A stretch of 64,000 nucleotides of DNA from Erwinia sp. HDF1-3R (GTDB lineage: Bacteria; Pseudomonadota; Gammaproteobacteria; Enterobacterales; Enterobacteriaceae), in the NCBI RefSeq assembly GCF_039621855.1, contig NZ_CP155071.1:2046001-2110000 (forward strand), read 5' to 3'. This document shows positions 1 through 8,703 of the stretch, piece after piece (position 1 is the first letter of the stretch; every line of letters starts with the position of its first letter). A program made the position numbers and the translations under genes. The notes beneath the pieces are model-generated. The model was not told where the DNA came from, searched no databases, and worked only from the letters and a program-made list of their open reading frames with translations.

Positions 1-361
1 TCAGACATAATTACCCCTACCTGTAGTGTTTTTAACTAACTGTTTTAAATGAAAAAAAGATAATATTGATCGCGTAAATCTCACCCGTTTCTACCATGCA
101 TAGTCTGCAGATTACTAGGTTGGTTTTGTTAGTTTTACTTAACATTAGCAAATATAATTATCGACTTTAACCCAAATTTTGCTAATTATATACTCAAGAA
201 ATCTACTGACACGCTGGTACTATTTAGAGTATGTCACGCCTGATTACACTACGTCTTTGATGGAACTCGTCATCTTCCGGCAGCGCCAACGGTAAGAAAA
301 TCAATAATTTATTGTTTTACTACTCCGGGCTGCTATTGGTCAGGGCCGATTGAAGGTACTT
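1..361. other. AT-rich leader without a gene
   Basis: No open reading frame of note is seen. The stretch is markedly AT-rich compared with the backbone further right. It ends in the ribosome binding site (GAAGG, about 352-357) of the oxidoreductase gene. It probably holds the promoter of the two-gene operon that follows, but I cannot point to a convincing -35/-10 pair. Confidence 0.5.
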
Positions 362-1837
362 ATGGCTAAAATACAACATGTTGTGACATTCAAAGGGCGA
401 TTTGAACAATTCGATACTGTCATCATTGGCTCGGGGCCATCTGGTTCGACCGTTGCTAATACTCTGGCGGAGCAGGGTGATAATGTTCTTATTTTAGAAC
501 TGGGATCTGTCGCCTCCCCAGGTGCAATATTAACTGAACATCAGTCAATTTTTAGCCGAAGCCTATCGGGAGATGGGACAAGGGACGGAAATCCATGGAC
601 TGCATGTTGCGTAGGAGGCGGAATGCAGTTTTATTCTGCCATTACATTCAGATATCGTGAACCAGACATGCGTGCCAGCCGATATCTGCAATCAGATCTT
701 CAAATGGATTGGCCTATTGAGATTAATGATCTGGAGGAGCATTACGGGTACATCGAGAATTTATTAAATATGAGCAATGACCGTGCCTATCCGATCAGTG
801 CCAGAGGACGCAATATTGCAAATGCGATGTCATCACTCGGCTACCAGCCACAAAAAATACCCCTGGCAATTTCCCCCCCTGGCAGAAGAGCAGGATGTGG
901 TTACTGCAGTGCCTGTGATAGTCGCTCATGTCCACAGGGTGCCAAAGCTTCCGTGATGAATCTCTCTCTGCTTGATGGGACATATCTCAAGGGAAATATA
1001 ACCGTCCTTTATGGATGTGTGGTTAAAAGAATACTGTTATCAAATGAAGGTCATGCGCATGCACTCGAATGTTACATCCCCTTTTGCGCTGAACACCTTA
1101 TTATACCCGTACATAAACTAATTTGCTGCGGTAACGCCATTCAATCCGGTTCACTATTACTTCGGTCAAAATCCTCCCTTGCCAGACGAGGAATTGGGAA
1201 TGAATATGATTTGGTGGGCCGGGGCCTGTCATTCAAGGTTAGCGGATATACCGTGGGTTCAAACCCGGAATGGAAAAATGATGCAGAGCTCGGTAAAAAA
1301 CACCCTGGCGCACCAGCAACAATATATACAGATGATTTTTTCCAGTCTTCCGCTGCACCCACTGGCCTGGGCGGCTTACTCTATGAAGCAGCGTCACCTT
1401 TACCAGAAAATAACATTGGTTGTTTAAGATTACATTATCTGGCCGGGGAGGAACCCTGGTCATATAACAGAATTATTCTTGATGATAATGTGGATGGTTT
1501 CGGTATGCCTCTAATCAGATTTAATTACAGAAACACTCACACTGATATCGCGCGTTTAGATTTTTTAGCCGCACGCGCTGAGGATATTCTACGTGAGGCC
1601 GGTGCCAGTTATATACAGCGTGAGGTACCTGTTTACCAAAAAGGGAGCTCTCACTTGCATGGAACGGCACGTGCAGGGAGAAACCCAATGAATTCCGTAG
1701 TAGATCCTTATGGCAAAGTCCACGGTTACGATAATATCTACGTTATGGATGCCTCAGTGATGAATTTTGCAGGCAACTGGAATCCTACGCATACCATTAT
1801 GGCTAATGCAAGACGGATGGCGAAAGCGATAAGCTAA
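362..1837 (+). CDS. GMC-family FAD-dependent oxidoreductase
   Basis: A 491-residue flavoprotein of the glucose-methanol-choline oxidoreductase family, expected to oxidise an alcohol to an aldehyde or ketone with FAD; the substrate is unknown. The N-terminal Rossmann motif (IIGSGPSGSTVA, about residues 21-32) binds the ADP part of FAD. A Cys-rich stretch (CGYCSACDS, near residue 180) precedes the substrate domain. The C-terminal signature reads GNWNPTHTIMANA, with the family's His and Asn environment. ATG 362 is chosen over TTG 350 because GAAGG lies 5 bases before it. The aminotransferase gene begins 23 bases downstream, so the two are probably co-transcribed. Base composition is low-GC compared with the backbone, suggesting transfer. 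Confidence 0.85.
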   Translation: MAKIQHVVTFKGRFEQFDTVIIGSGPSGSTVANTLAEQGDNVLILELGSVASPGAILTEHQSIFSRSLSGDGTRDGNPWTACCVGGGMQFYSAITFRYREPDMRASRYLQSDLQMDWPIEINDLEEHYGYIENLLNMSNDRAYPISARGRNIANAMSSLGYQPQKIPLAISPPGRRAGCGYCSACDSRSCPQGAKASVMNLSLLDGTYLKGNITVLYGCVVKRILLSNEGHAHALECYIPFCAEHLIIPVHKLICCGNAIQSGSLLLRSKSSLARRGIGNEYDLVGRGLSFKVSGYTVGSNPEWKNDAELGKKHPGAPATIYTDDFFQSSAAPTGLGGLLYEAASPLPENNIGCLRLHYLAGEEPWSYNRIILDDNVDGFGMPLIRFNYRNTHTDIARLDFLAARAEDILREAGASYIQREVPVYQKGSSHLHGTARAGRNPMNSVVDPYGKVHGYDNIYVMDASVMNFAGNWNPTHTIMANARRMAKAIS

Positions 1838-1860
1838 TCTTAAAATACAGGTAGGGTAAA

Positions 1861-3156
1861 ATGAATAATGAAAAGTTATTACATAAAGCTCTTTCAGTTA
1901 CTGCTGCACGTCAATACGATATCGATTCACATCCCCCTTTTGTGGTTCAGAGCGCAAGAGGAGCCTGGCTGAAGGATTGTGATGGTCGGGATATATTAGA
2001 TATGACATCTTCGAACGGTACTGCGTTATTCGGCTACTGTAACGATGAGATCAATGCCAGTATTATCGAGCAGATTAGCCAAAGAGGTGCCATTTTCCCC
2101 ACAACACTTTCACCTCAAAGAATTTCGTTAGCAGAATGTATTATTGAACGATATCCAGCAGCCGAAAAAGCCGTTTTCTTTCGTACCGGATCTGACGGTA
2201 CAACTGCTGCAGTAAGAATGGTCAGGGCTTATACGGGCAGACGCCTGATTTTATCGAGCGGATACCATGGCTGGCACGACTGGCACAGAAAATTCGATAA
2301 GCCTGGTTGGGATGCCCAATGCGATATTTTCCATTTTGGCTATAACCTGGACATATTGTCTAAATTACTTGAGCAAGGCCAGGAGCGCATCGCAGGAGTC
2401 ATCGTGACACCAGAACCGGGATGGTATTCGGTAGACCATCTTAAAAATATGTACCAATTATGTCTGCAGAAAGGGATCCCTTTTATTCTGGATGAGGTTA
2501 TGTCAGGACTTCGTTATGGCGCAGCGGGTCTTAATGGCTCTGGTGTACCAGCAGATCTGGTTGTTATTAGTAAAGGGCTGGCTAATGGTTTAGCATTGTC
2601 ATGCGTTATGGGCAAAGCGGATATCATCGATAGTTATGATGCAGCTGGTCTGGCAGGAACCTATAATAAGGAAGTGACGCCAATGGCAGCCGGCCTTACC
2701 GCTTTGCGCCTTATTAAAGAGCAGGACCCGTACCCGGCAGCGCTTGCCATTGGGTCCGACCTGATGACAGAATTACAGCAGGCTGCAAATGACGCTGACG
2801 TACCCTTATGGGTAACAGGCGCTCCGCTGATGTTTAAAACCGTCTTTTCCAGTGCAGCTATCGCTAATACAGTAACTTCAGCTTGCTTTGAAGGTGGGGT
2901 ATTGATGGAGTGTAATGGAACGCACATGGTTAATTTTTCTTTTGGCTATGAGGAAAAATCTTATGCAGTCGCGATTTTTAAAAAAGCGCTAAGCAGCATT
3001 AAACATAGCTGTGACTTTACCGGTACAGGTAGTAATGGCCTGAATCTATCTCTGCGTGAGGGGTATGCGCGCGCTGCATTTGGTGCCGTTTTCGAAGATA
3101 ATATGTCGCATGATATAGAACGGGCCGTGCAGCCAAATAAGGGAGGACTCTTTTAA
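1861..3156 (+). CDS. Class III PLP aminotransferase (glutamate-1-semialdehyde aminotransferase-like)
   Basis: A 431-residue fold-type I aminotransferase of class III, nearest in look to HemL-type enzymes. Visible motifs are FRTGSDGTTAAVR (phosphate-binding region near residue 106), GYHGWHD, LDEV with the pyridine-binding Asp at residue 211, and ISKGLANG with the probable PLP Lys at residue 238. A strong AGGTAGGG ribosome binding site precedes ATG 1861. It follows the GMC oxidoreductase by 23 bases. The natural inference is a two-step conversion of an alcohol to a carbonyl and then to an amine. It is not the housekeeping hemL: the active-site loop differs and it sits with an oxidoreductase. 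Substrate and product are unknown. Confidence 0.85.
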   Translation: MNNEKLLHKALSVTAARQYDIDSHPPFVVQSARGAWLKDCDGRDILDMTSSNGTALFGYCNDEINASIIEQISQRGAIFPTTLSPQRISLAECIIERYPAAEKAVFFRTGSDGTTAAVRMVRAYTGRRLILSSGYHGWHDWHRKFDKPGWDAQCDIFHFGYNLDILSKLLEQGQERIAGVIVTPEPGWYSVDHLKNMYQLCLQKGIPFILDEVMSGLRYGAAGLNGSGVPADLVVISKGLANGLALSCVMGKADIIDSYDAAGLAGTYNKEVTPMAAGLTALRLIKEQDPYPAALAIGSDLMTELQQAANDADVPLWVTGAPLMFKTVFSSAAIANTVTSACFEGGVLMECNGTHMVNFSFGYEEKSYAVAIFKKALSSIKHSCDFTGTGSNGLNLSLREGYARAAFGAVFEDNMSHDIERAVQPNKGGLF

Positions 3157-4049
3157 GATGTACCGGCTATAAATTAAGATGGCCGTGCATCTGAAGAAAC
3201 TTTCTATAAACCTTCATCTAACAACTACAGGGCGCGCTTCGGTGAGCCCTTTATCATTGCACCCCGAAATCAGGCGGTAACGATTTGAGGGTGATCTGTA
3301 AGCCATAGGGCCTTTATCTCACAGGCTCCGTCATGCTCCGGACGGCTTTAGTAATTACCGGGCCTGGAGAGTATCACTGCCCACACGCCACGCATGCCCT
3401 GTCAGAAGGCGTGTGCTCTGCCAGTTAGCAACCAGCGCCCACTTTAGCCAGTAATGATTCTCATTCATGTAAAGAGTATCAAAAATCTTTCCGGTCACTT
3501 ACTGAGTTAATCTCGTCAATACCTGATCTATTTATTTAGCGGTCTATTGATTTTTTGTTTAACTAATTTTCGCACTCACTTTGAAATGATATAAGTCACG
3601 GTGTTGACTATATCACTAATAAATCTCAGGCCATTTTAAAATATAGTGCCAAGCAGTGTTTAGGTTAAAAAACTTATTAGGTGAGTTATTTAGATTTTAT
3701 AGGGTTTTATGGTGTCAATCGCGCTTCCACGCAGCTTTTTTTAGCATATTACACTGATGAAAGCCACTTTATCGGGATCTTGCTGTATTGTTGCTCAAAT
3801 TGAGAGCGGATAAGGATTGCTAAGGTGGGGTGTAGTATATAGTCTACAGGTTCTCCTGTGATGGGTAGAAAGTGATTACATGTTTAGCATAAAAAGGGTC
3901 CGCCACTAAAATATAAACCTTAGTGATAAACCCTATGTTTACCATCTGTATAACGAATAACAAAGTGACCAGTGAATATAGTACCACTTATTATTATTTT
4001 CTTTATAAGGAAAGTCTCAAATAACATCTTAAGTCGTCTGGGGGCTGAA
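3157..4049. other. Long AT-rich intergenic stretch
   Basis: About 890 bases without a convincing gene. A weak hairpin (AGGGC/GCCCT, 3229-3250) could end the upstream operon. An 8-bp stem with an 18-base loop (CACACGCC 3382-3389, GGCGTGTG 3408-3415) is present but has no T-run. The right half is very AT-rich and probably holds the promoter of the next gene. Confidence 0.45.
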
Positions 4050-4391
4050 ATGGAAAAAATGCAGTTTTTCACACTTTTATCACGCTGGCCTTTGGTTGAA
4101 TTTAACCATATTAAGGTTGTTGAATATTATGAAGAAGAGAGCGTTCTACCTAAAAAGGATTTGTATATTCATCACTTAACCAAGCATGATGCTCAGCTCT
4201 TTCTTTGCCATGTCCCGCCGCACAGGGATGTTGATGATTTGCTGGCCGTCTACACGGATTGGCTGAAAGACTATGGTAAAGTCAGGCGGGCAAGTACCGA
4301 TCCGGGCAAGCCATATCACTATCATACTGTGCAAGCTGAATCAGAGGAGCGGGTTTCAGAAAAGCGGTTCAGTAATATTCTGGAGGATTAA
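4050..4391 (+). CDS. Hypothetical 113-residue protein
   Basis: I do not recognise this family. ATG 4050 is preferred to ATG 3972 because the extra 26 residues are poorly coding and a G-rich ribosome-binding stretch lies just before 4050. The protein is soluble and polar, with no signal peptide or membrane segment, and begins MEKMQFFTLLSRWP. It has an acidic, His-containing middle and a charged tail. It lies 127 bases before an XRE-type regulator on the same strand, in AT-rich accessory DNA. A two-gene regulatory or toxin-antitoxin-like unit is possible, but nothing in the sequence proves it. Confidence 0.5.
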   Translation: MEKMQFFTLLSRWPLVEFNHIKVVEYYEEESVLPKKDLYIHHLTKHDAQLFLCHVPPHRDVDDLLAVYTDWLKDYGKVRRASTDPGKPYHYHTVQAESEERVSEKRFSNILED

Positions 4392-4518
4392 TCATCTTCC
4401 AGACTCCCTGTCGTTAATTGTGACCCGTTATCACTTTGATTTAGCTTGCTCTAATAGCGATTTGATTGATTAAAGATTGTCGTACCTAATCAGGTTTTGC
4501 CTTAAATATTCTCAGTGA

Positions 4519-4755
4519 ATGTTAAAAATGGAAAACCCTATGTACAAATCTCTGCTGTTGAGAGTGGGCGTGACAATACGTCAGCTCAGGCGACGAAAAG
4601 GGCTGAGTCAGCTGGACCTCAGCCACCTGGCACATATGGACAGAAGCTATCTGAGTGAGGTTGAGAACGGCAAGCGTAATATTAGCCTTTCGAGCCTCGT
4701 GCGCATCGCACAGGCGCTGGACGTATCTGCGGAAATCCTGATTGACAAAGGCTAG
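4519..4755 (+). CDS. Small XRE-family helix-turn-helix regulator
   Basis: A 78-residue protein made almost wholly of one Cro/CI-type helix-turn-helix domain: VTIRQLRRRKGLSQLDLSHLA, then DRSYLSEVENGKRNISL, then LVRIAQALDVSAEILI. This is the standard five-helix XRE fold. There is no sensor domain, so it is likely an autoregulator or antitoxin-like partner of a neighbour. The start could also be ATG 4528 or 4540. A 32-codon reading frame begins 8 bases after its stop, and a clear terminator follows at 4921-4954. Confidence 0.85.
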   Translation: MLKMENPMYKSLLLRVGVTIRQLRRRKGLSQLDLSHLAHMDRSYLSEVENGKRNISLSSLVRIAQALDVSAEILIDKG

Positions 4756-4762
4756 TGAGAAA

Positions 4763-4861
4763 ATGAAGTTTTCAGATTATTTTCACAAAAATCATATCGT
4801 TCATGCTATAGAAAATTTTGGCCTGAACTTAAACGCGTTGACCGGCTTATTAGGTTATTAA
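4763..4861 (+). CDS. Possible 32-residue small protein
   Basis: A short frame that starts 8 bases after the XRE gene stop, with GTGAGA just before the ATG. It encodes MKFSDYFHKNHIVHAI followed by a more hydrophobic half ending in LLGY. The close spacing and the terminator about 60 bases downstream fit a last cistron of the XRE transcript. No homologue is recognised, and a frame this short can occur by chance. Confidence 0.35.
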   Translation: MKFSDYFHKNHIVHAIENFGLNLNALTGLLGY

Positions 4862-4920
4862 ATAACGTCTGGCATTCTGTCTTTATGCATTTCCTTATCA
4901 CGATTATCGTGGAAAGTTCA

Positions 4921-4954
4921 GCTGCTGGGTCTTCACCCTCCCGGCAGTTTTTTT
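4921..4954 (+). terminator. Rho-independent terminator after the XRE locus
   Basis: Stem CTGCTGGG (4922-4929) pairs with CCCGGCAG (4940-4947) with one G-T pair, followed by seven T. Confidence 0.8.
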
Positions 4955-5460
4955 ATTACTCTTTTCTCCTTTTTTCACATCCGTCCTCTTCTGGTTGAGC
5001 CCGCACGACAAGGTTAACGTAGCCCGCTTCAGGCCTTTTCCCTTCAAAAAGGGAATAGCTGCGTCAGCTATTCATTCCACCTGAACCGCGCAGCAGCAGC
5101 AGGCATCGGGCTGAATTGCAGTCCAGAATAGAAATATCACCGCTGTTTGGCTGTATTCCCCCAGGCCATGTCTTGCGTGCTTCACCGGCGTGAACAGGGT
5201 CTGGCTGCGGCTTTTCTACCCAGCTGTTAAGCCGCAGGCCGTGCCCAGGCATTGCGGATAACAATGCAATCGTCGTGGTGACGTGGGCGCGATCGCTCAG
5301 GCTGCAGGCAGTTGCGACGTAAAACCTCAATTACCGGTCCGTGGTGAAAAACAGGGCAGCGAATACCGGTTCCTGAAATGACTTTCCTGTCACGATAGCC
5401 GTACGTCCTGCGTGTTGATTGCGCCGCTGATGTTAACTCTTTTTTGGAGACGGTAAGCAA
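4955..5460. other. Intergenic region with a perfect hairpin
   Basis: No real gene is seen between the terminator and the ParB-like gene. A perfect 8-bp stem with a 5-base loop (GAATAGCT, 5053-5060, and AGCTATTC, 5066-5073) lies here without a T-run. Long minus-strand frames in this stretch overlap the ParB-like gene and look like shadows. Confidence 0.4.
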
Positions 5461-6768
5461 ATGACAACACTTTCTCAGCTGTATAAATCTTCTGACCCGC
5501 ATGGTCTGAAAGCCAGTGCGGTCCCAACCTGGCAGGTGCCCATTGCCGAACTCTATGCTGAGCCGGGTTACAACATTCGTGACATTGACTGGGATCAGAT
5601 TCAGGTTTTCCGCGACGCTTTTCTCGCCGGGGAACCTGTGCCGCCATTGTCCGTAAAGGCTACTGCAAAGGGGGTGAAGATCGTTGATGGACATCATCGC
5701 TATTATGGGGCGGTGATGGCCATTGAGGCGGGTTTCAATATAACGCATCTTGCCTGTGAAGATCTGAGCGGGACGGAAGCAGATCGTTTGATCTTGATGC
5801 TGTCCCGCGTCCAGAGTAAACCGTTGGGCGCACTGGAGCGGGCGGTCGCTTACCTGCGGCTGCATAACCTTGGTTTGAGCAACGCGGAAATAGCCAGGCG
5901 CGTTAACCGTTCCCGGAGCGATATCACCCGGCATCTCACGCTTTTAGCCTGCGATGAAGAGTTGATCGCCATGGTACGAACGGGCGAGATCGCCGCGACA
6001 ACCGCCCTGGCACTTTCGCATGAGTACGGCAACCTGGCGGTAAGCATTGTCAGGGCGCGACTGAAAGCGGTAAAAGCGATGGGTAAAAAAAAGCTTACCC
6101 GTGATGATTCCATTCTCAGTTTTAACGCTACCCGCGCCCGACGCCTGGTGGAGCTGATTGCCGAGGCGGAGGTTAATCAGATCTCCGGCGGCACAAGGAC
6201 GCTGATGGTGTCGGAGGAAAAACTCAGGGAAATCCTGACCATCGTTGGACAGTATCGGATGTCCGCCGGAAAGGGCAGCACGTCAGGGGCGCACGCTGTG
6301 GAGCCTTATCCGGCAGCTAAATACCCTTTAGCTAAGACCGACATGATCAGAAGCAGCGGCATTAAAGTGTGGGCCTGCGCCGCAGCGGCTTTTGGCGATA
6401 AGGCTGAATATACGCTGCTGGAGTCGAAGTATGCCCATCTGTGGGCTGCGGATGACGTGGAACAGCCGGAAGTTGTGGTGGTACTTCCGCCTAAGCGGGC
6501 TCGAGTCGTGCAGAGAAAAGCCAGTGGGGATTCGAAATCGCTGCGGCGATGGCTGGATGGCTGGTTTGGCGATGCGGACGTGAAGGAAGAGATGTTTGAG
6601 CGTTTTAGTACCGTGGCGGCCGAAACCCGTGAGGAGCGGGGGATAAGCATGGATGAGTTTTTAGCGGTGGCTGGGCGCACCCGAAGCGAGAGCTGGGCAA
6701 ATATCAGGCTGTTGCGCACTGAGATTCGGGAGGTATTAACGCTTGAGGATAAGGGTAAGCAGGAATAA
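5461..6768 (+). CDS. ParB-like DNA-binding protein (orphan)
   Basis: A 435-residue protein with the ParB layout. An N-terminal ParB/sulfiredoxin-fold domain contains VDGHHRYYGA near residue 77, a variant of the ERR box. A helix-turn-helix follows (LSNAEIARRVNRSRSDITRHL, about residues 140-160), then a long C-terminal region with a basic linker. ParB proteins bind centromere-like sites and act with a ParA ATPase in plasmid or prophage partition. No parA lies next to it here, so it is an orphan, perhaps a remnant of an integrated plasmid or phage, or a regulator. Two identical 12-bp sites lie 27 bases after the stop and could be its targets. The start follows GGAGACGG. Confidence 0.75.
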   Translation: MTTLSQLYKSSDPHGLKASAVPTWQVPIAELYAEPGYNIRDIDWDQIQVFRDAFLAGEPVPPLSVKATAKGVKIVDGHHRYYGAVMAIEAGFNITHLACEDLSGTEADRLILMLSRVQSKPLGALERAVAYLRLHNLGLSNAEIARRVNRSRSDITRHLTLLACDEELIAMVRTGEIAATTALALSHEYGNLAVSIVRARLKAVKAMGKKKLTRDDSILSFNATRARRLVELIAEAEVNQISGGTRTLMVSEEKLREILTIVGQYRMSAGKGSTSGAHAVEPYPAAKYPLAKTDMIRSSGIKVWACAAAAFGDKAEYTLLESKYAHLWAADDVEQPEVVVVLPPKRARVVQRKASGDSKSLRRWLDGWFGDADVKEEMFERFSTVAAETREERGISMDEFLAVAGRTRSESWANIRLLRTEIREVLTLEDKGKQE

Positions 6769-6794
6769 CAGAGCCATGGTTAATCAAGTGAAAC

Positions 6795-6830
6795 CACGGA
6801 TATCCGTTACGGTTGAGTCACGGATATCCG
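6795..6830. repeat. Two identical palindromic sites (CACGGATATCCG)
   Basis: CACGGATATCCG occurs at 6795-6806 and again at 6819-6830, exactly 24 bases apart. Each contains the perfect 10-bp palindrome CGGATATCCG. They lie just after the ParB-like gene and look like paired protein-binding sites, for example parS-like or operator-like, though binding is only inferred. Confidence 0.6.
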
Positions 6831-7052
6831 CTATTACGCCTGTCAGCGCGATATAATCCCCACTCAGCCTTTATCTGATTACCAGAACCATGAGGACATG
6901 GCAAAGCAGTAGACCAGAGTGAGGGTAAGCAGAGCGAACTCGATGGGTTTGATGAAATACACAGCATCATGTCAGCGTTAAGGATAAGTAGAATCTACAT
7001 CGGTTTGAATTACGGAAACTTTAATCTAAATTTTTATCCTGCTGCTAACGCC

Positions 7053-7529
7053 TCACTCCGTCAGGTCGCACGCCATCTCCACGCTGCTCAATTCGCCTGC
7101 CGTCGGAGAGTGATAGATACCTTCACGCACCACGCGAAACCCATGCCGCTGATAAAAAGTACAGGCATTCGGCGTTGAATCGAGCGTCAGCCTGCGTATT
7201 CCCCTTTTCAGGGCTTCATCTTTGATCGCCTGCAAAATGCGACCGGCCAGCCCTCGGCCCATAAAGTCCGGCAGCGTAAAAATCGCTTCCACGCTCTGCT
7301 GTTTCAGATCCAGAAAGCCGGTGGCAACCGGAATCCGCCCCCCGGGCGCATCGATGACATAGAAGGGATTGTCTGCAATGGTGCGTGGGAAACCGGCGGG
7401 CATGGCATCGGGCGTCCAGGCACCGATCGTTGATGCGCCGTAAACGTCTTTGCATCCATAACGGATGGCAAGGTTACGGATGCGCCAGAGCGCGTTTGCC
7501 TCATCGGGTGAGGCCAGTCTTATCTCCAT
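7053..7529 (-). CDS. GNAT-family N-acetyltransferase
   Basis: A 158-residue single-domain acetyltransferase of the GNAT fold. The acetyl-CoA-binding signature lies at LPDFMGRGLAGRILQAI (about residues 86-102), followed by LTLDSTPNACTFYQRHGF, the usual beta-5/alpha-4 segment and C-terminal loop. Substrate cannot be read from the sequence. The start is well supported by AGGAGAGGAG directly before ATG. It stands alone, on the minus strand, between the ParB-like gene and the lysis genes. Confidence 0.85.
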   Translation of the reverse strand: MEIRLASPDEANALWRIRNLAIRYGCKDVYGASTIGAWTPDAMPAGFPRTIADNPFYVIDAPGGRIPVATGFLDLKQQSVEAIFTLPDFMGRGLAGRILQAIKDEALKRGIRRLTLDSTPNACTFYQRHGFRVVREGIYHSPTAGELSSVEMACDLTE

Positions 7530-7992
7530 CTCCTCTCCTTATTTTCTCAATCCGTACGTTTCATCCTTCAGATTGTGGATATACCCCCCCGCGTGGTGGG
7601 GCAGGGGAACCGGTTGATGACTCATCCATTCTTAATCGCCGGATGCGACATCACAATGATCCCCGGTCTGAGTTTCAGGGCATGATTTCAAGCGGGAACA
7701 ACGGGTTAAAATTATCAGTTTCTCACGCTCACGCGTACGCAATTATCGATCTACATTAAAAGCATGCTAATTAAGAACGCGCAGGCCACTCACCTGACGC
7801 TTACTTTATATACCACATCTGGCCTTATTACACATTTCCTAACCATTCGTCGAACTGATAAAGCTGGCGTAGCGTGACGTTCCTGTCCCGTAAGCGTTTT
7901 GTCAGATGACAGCCTTAAGTCGTTACCATAACGACGCCGAACGGGGTACTTATCTCTGGCAACCAGGGCATTGCAGTAACAAGGGGGGCAGT
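7530..7992. other. Intergenic region before the holin genes
   Basis: About 460 bases with no recognisable gene. A short C-rich/G-rich patch lies near 7575-7605. The right end carries the GGGGGG ribosome binding site of the first holin-like gene and presumably its promoter. Confidence 0.4.
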
Positions 7993-8373
7993 ATGATCGG
8001 GCATTTGATAGCAGTTGGTACTGGCGCGGCTGCGGTCGCGGGAACGGGCCTGGAAAGTCATCCGGGGTTGGTCAACTACAGCGTGCTGTTTGGCGCTTTT
8101 GCGGGCGCGGTTTTTTATGTCGCCAGCGCATCTGATATGCGACTTCTGGTGCGTGCCGCCTACTTTTTGGTTTCAATGATCGTAGGGGTGTTTGGGTCAG
8201 GGCTGGCGGGCGCAAAGCTGGCACAGATCCTGGGTTACAGCGATCGTCCGCTGGATGGGCTGGGGGCCATTCTGCTCTCGGCACTGGCGATTAAAACCCT
8301 GACCTTTATTAATCAACAGAATCCGGTTATCTGGCTGGCTCGCTGGCGAGGAGGATATCATGGTAATAAGTGA
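7993..8373 (+). CDS. Phage holin-like membrane protein 1
   Basis: A 126-residue hydrophobic protein with about three membrane segments (near residues 22-44, 49-72 and 84-102) and a short basic C-terminal tail. Size, topology and neighbours fit a class I phage holin, which makes the inner-membrane hole that lets endolysin reach the wall. ATG 7993 is chosen because AGGGGGG lies just upstream; a longer frame reaching back to 7906 lacks such a site. Its last 14 bases overlap the next gene. The holin call rests on topology and context, not on a certain family match. Confidence 0.6.
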   Translation: MIGHLIAVGTGAAAVAGTGLESHPGLVNYSVLFGAFAGAVFYVASASDMRLLVRAAYFLVSMIVGVFGSGLAGAKLAQILGYSDRPLDGLGAILLSALAIKTLTFINQQNPVIWLARWRGGYHGNK

Positions 8374-8647
8374 TCCGTTGGTCATTGCCAATGTGGCGAT
8401 CTGTATGGCGATTGTGCTACGGCTAATGTCCTTCCGCAGAGAGGGGTCTTCATACCAAAAATGGGCATCCTGGCTCGCTTATCTGATGATTCTGGCCTAC
8501 GCGTCGGTGCCTTTCCGCTTCTTTTTCGATCATTATGAACATACGTCATGGGCAATTATCACCATTAATTTGCTGATCTGCGCCGCGGTATACCGCGCCA
8601 GCGGCAACGTTGCGGTGGTATTTGCCGTATTCAGGCAGCATAAATAG
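8360..8647 (+). CDS. Phage holin-like membrane protein 2
   Basis: A 95-residue protein with three hydrophobic segments (about residues 5-22, 35-52 and 63-88), which resembles the three-helix phage_holin_3 type. It overlaps the preceding holin-like gene by 14 bases, so the two are probably translated together, perhaps as a holin and antiholin pair. A strong terminator follows at once. The endolysin lies more than 1 kb away beyond the repressor, in a separate rightward transcript. Confidence 0.65.
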   Translation: MVISDPLVIANVAICMAIVLRLMSFRREGSSYQKWASWLAYLMILAYASVPFRFFFDHYEHTSWAIITINLLICAAVYRASGNVAVVFAVFRQHK

Positions 8648-8665
8648 CCCTGATTAAAACCTTAT

Positions 8666-8703
8666 CCTGTCGCCGCAGCCTGCTGGCGACAGGTTTTTTT
8701 TAT
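8666..8703 (+). terminator. Rho-independent terminator after the holin pair
   Basis: Perfect 9-bp stem CCTGTCGCC (8666-8674) with GGCGACAGG (8685-8693), followed by a long T-run. Confidence 0.9.

Noticed and set aside
3177..3290. Two short overlapping plus-strand frames after the aminotransferase
   Set aside because: Both are about 33-37 codons, neither has a good ribosome binding site, and no homology is recognised.
3357..3450. tRNA-like stretch on the minus strand (CTGGCAGAGC then an 8-bp stem)
   Set aside because: A D-arm-like piece and a stem are present, but there is no T-arm (GTTCNANNC) and no matching acceptor stem, so it is not a tRNA.
5227..5934. Long minus-strand frame of 235 codons
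   Set aside because: It runs antisense through the ParB-like gene and has no recognisable domain; the plus-strand gene has clear motifs.
6894..7178. Plus-strand frame after the palindromes (contains ELDGFDEIHSIMSAL)
   Set aside because: It has no convincing start and runs into the antisense of the acetyltransferase gene. It might be a remnant, but it cannot be supported.
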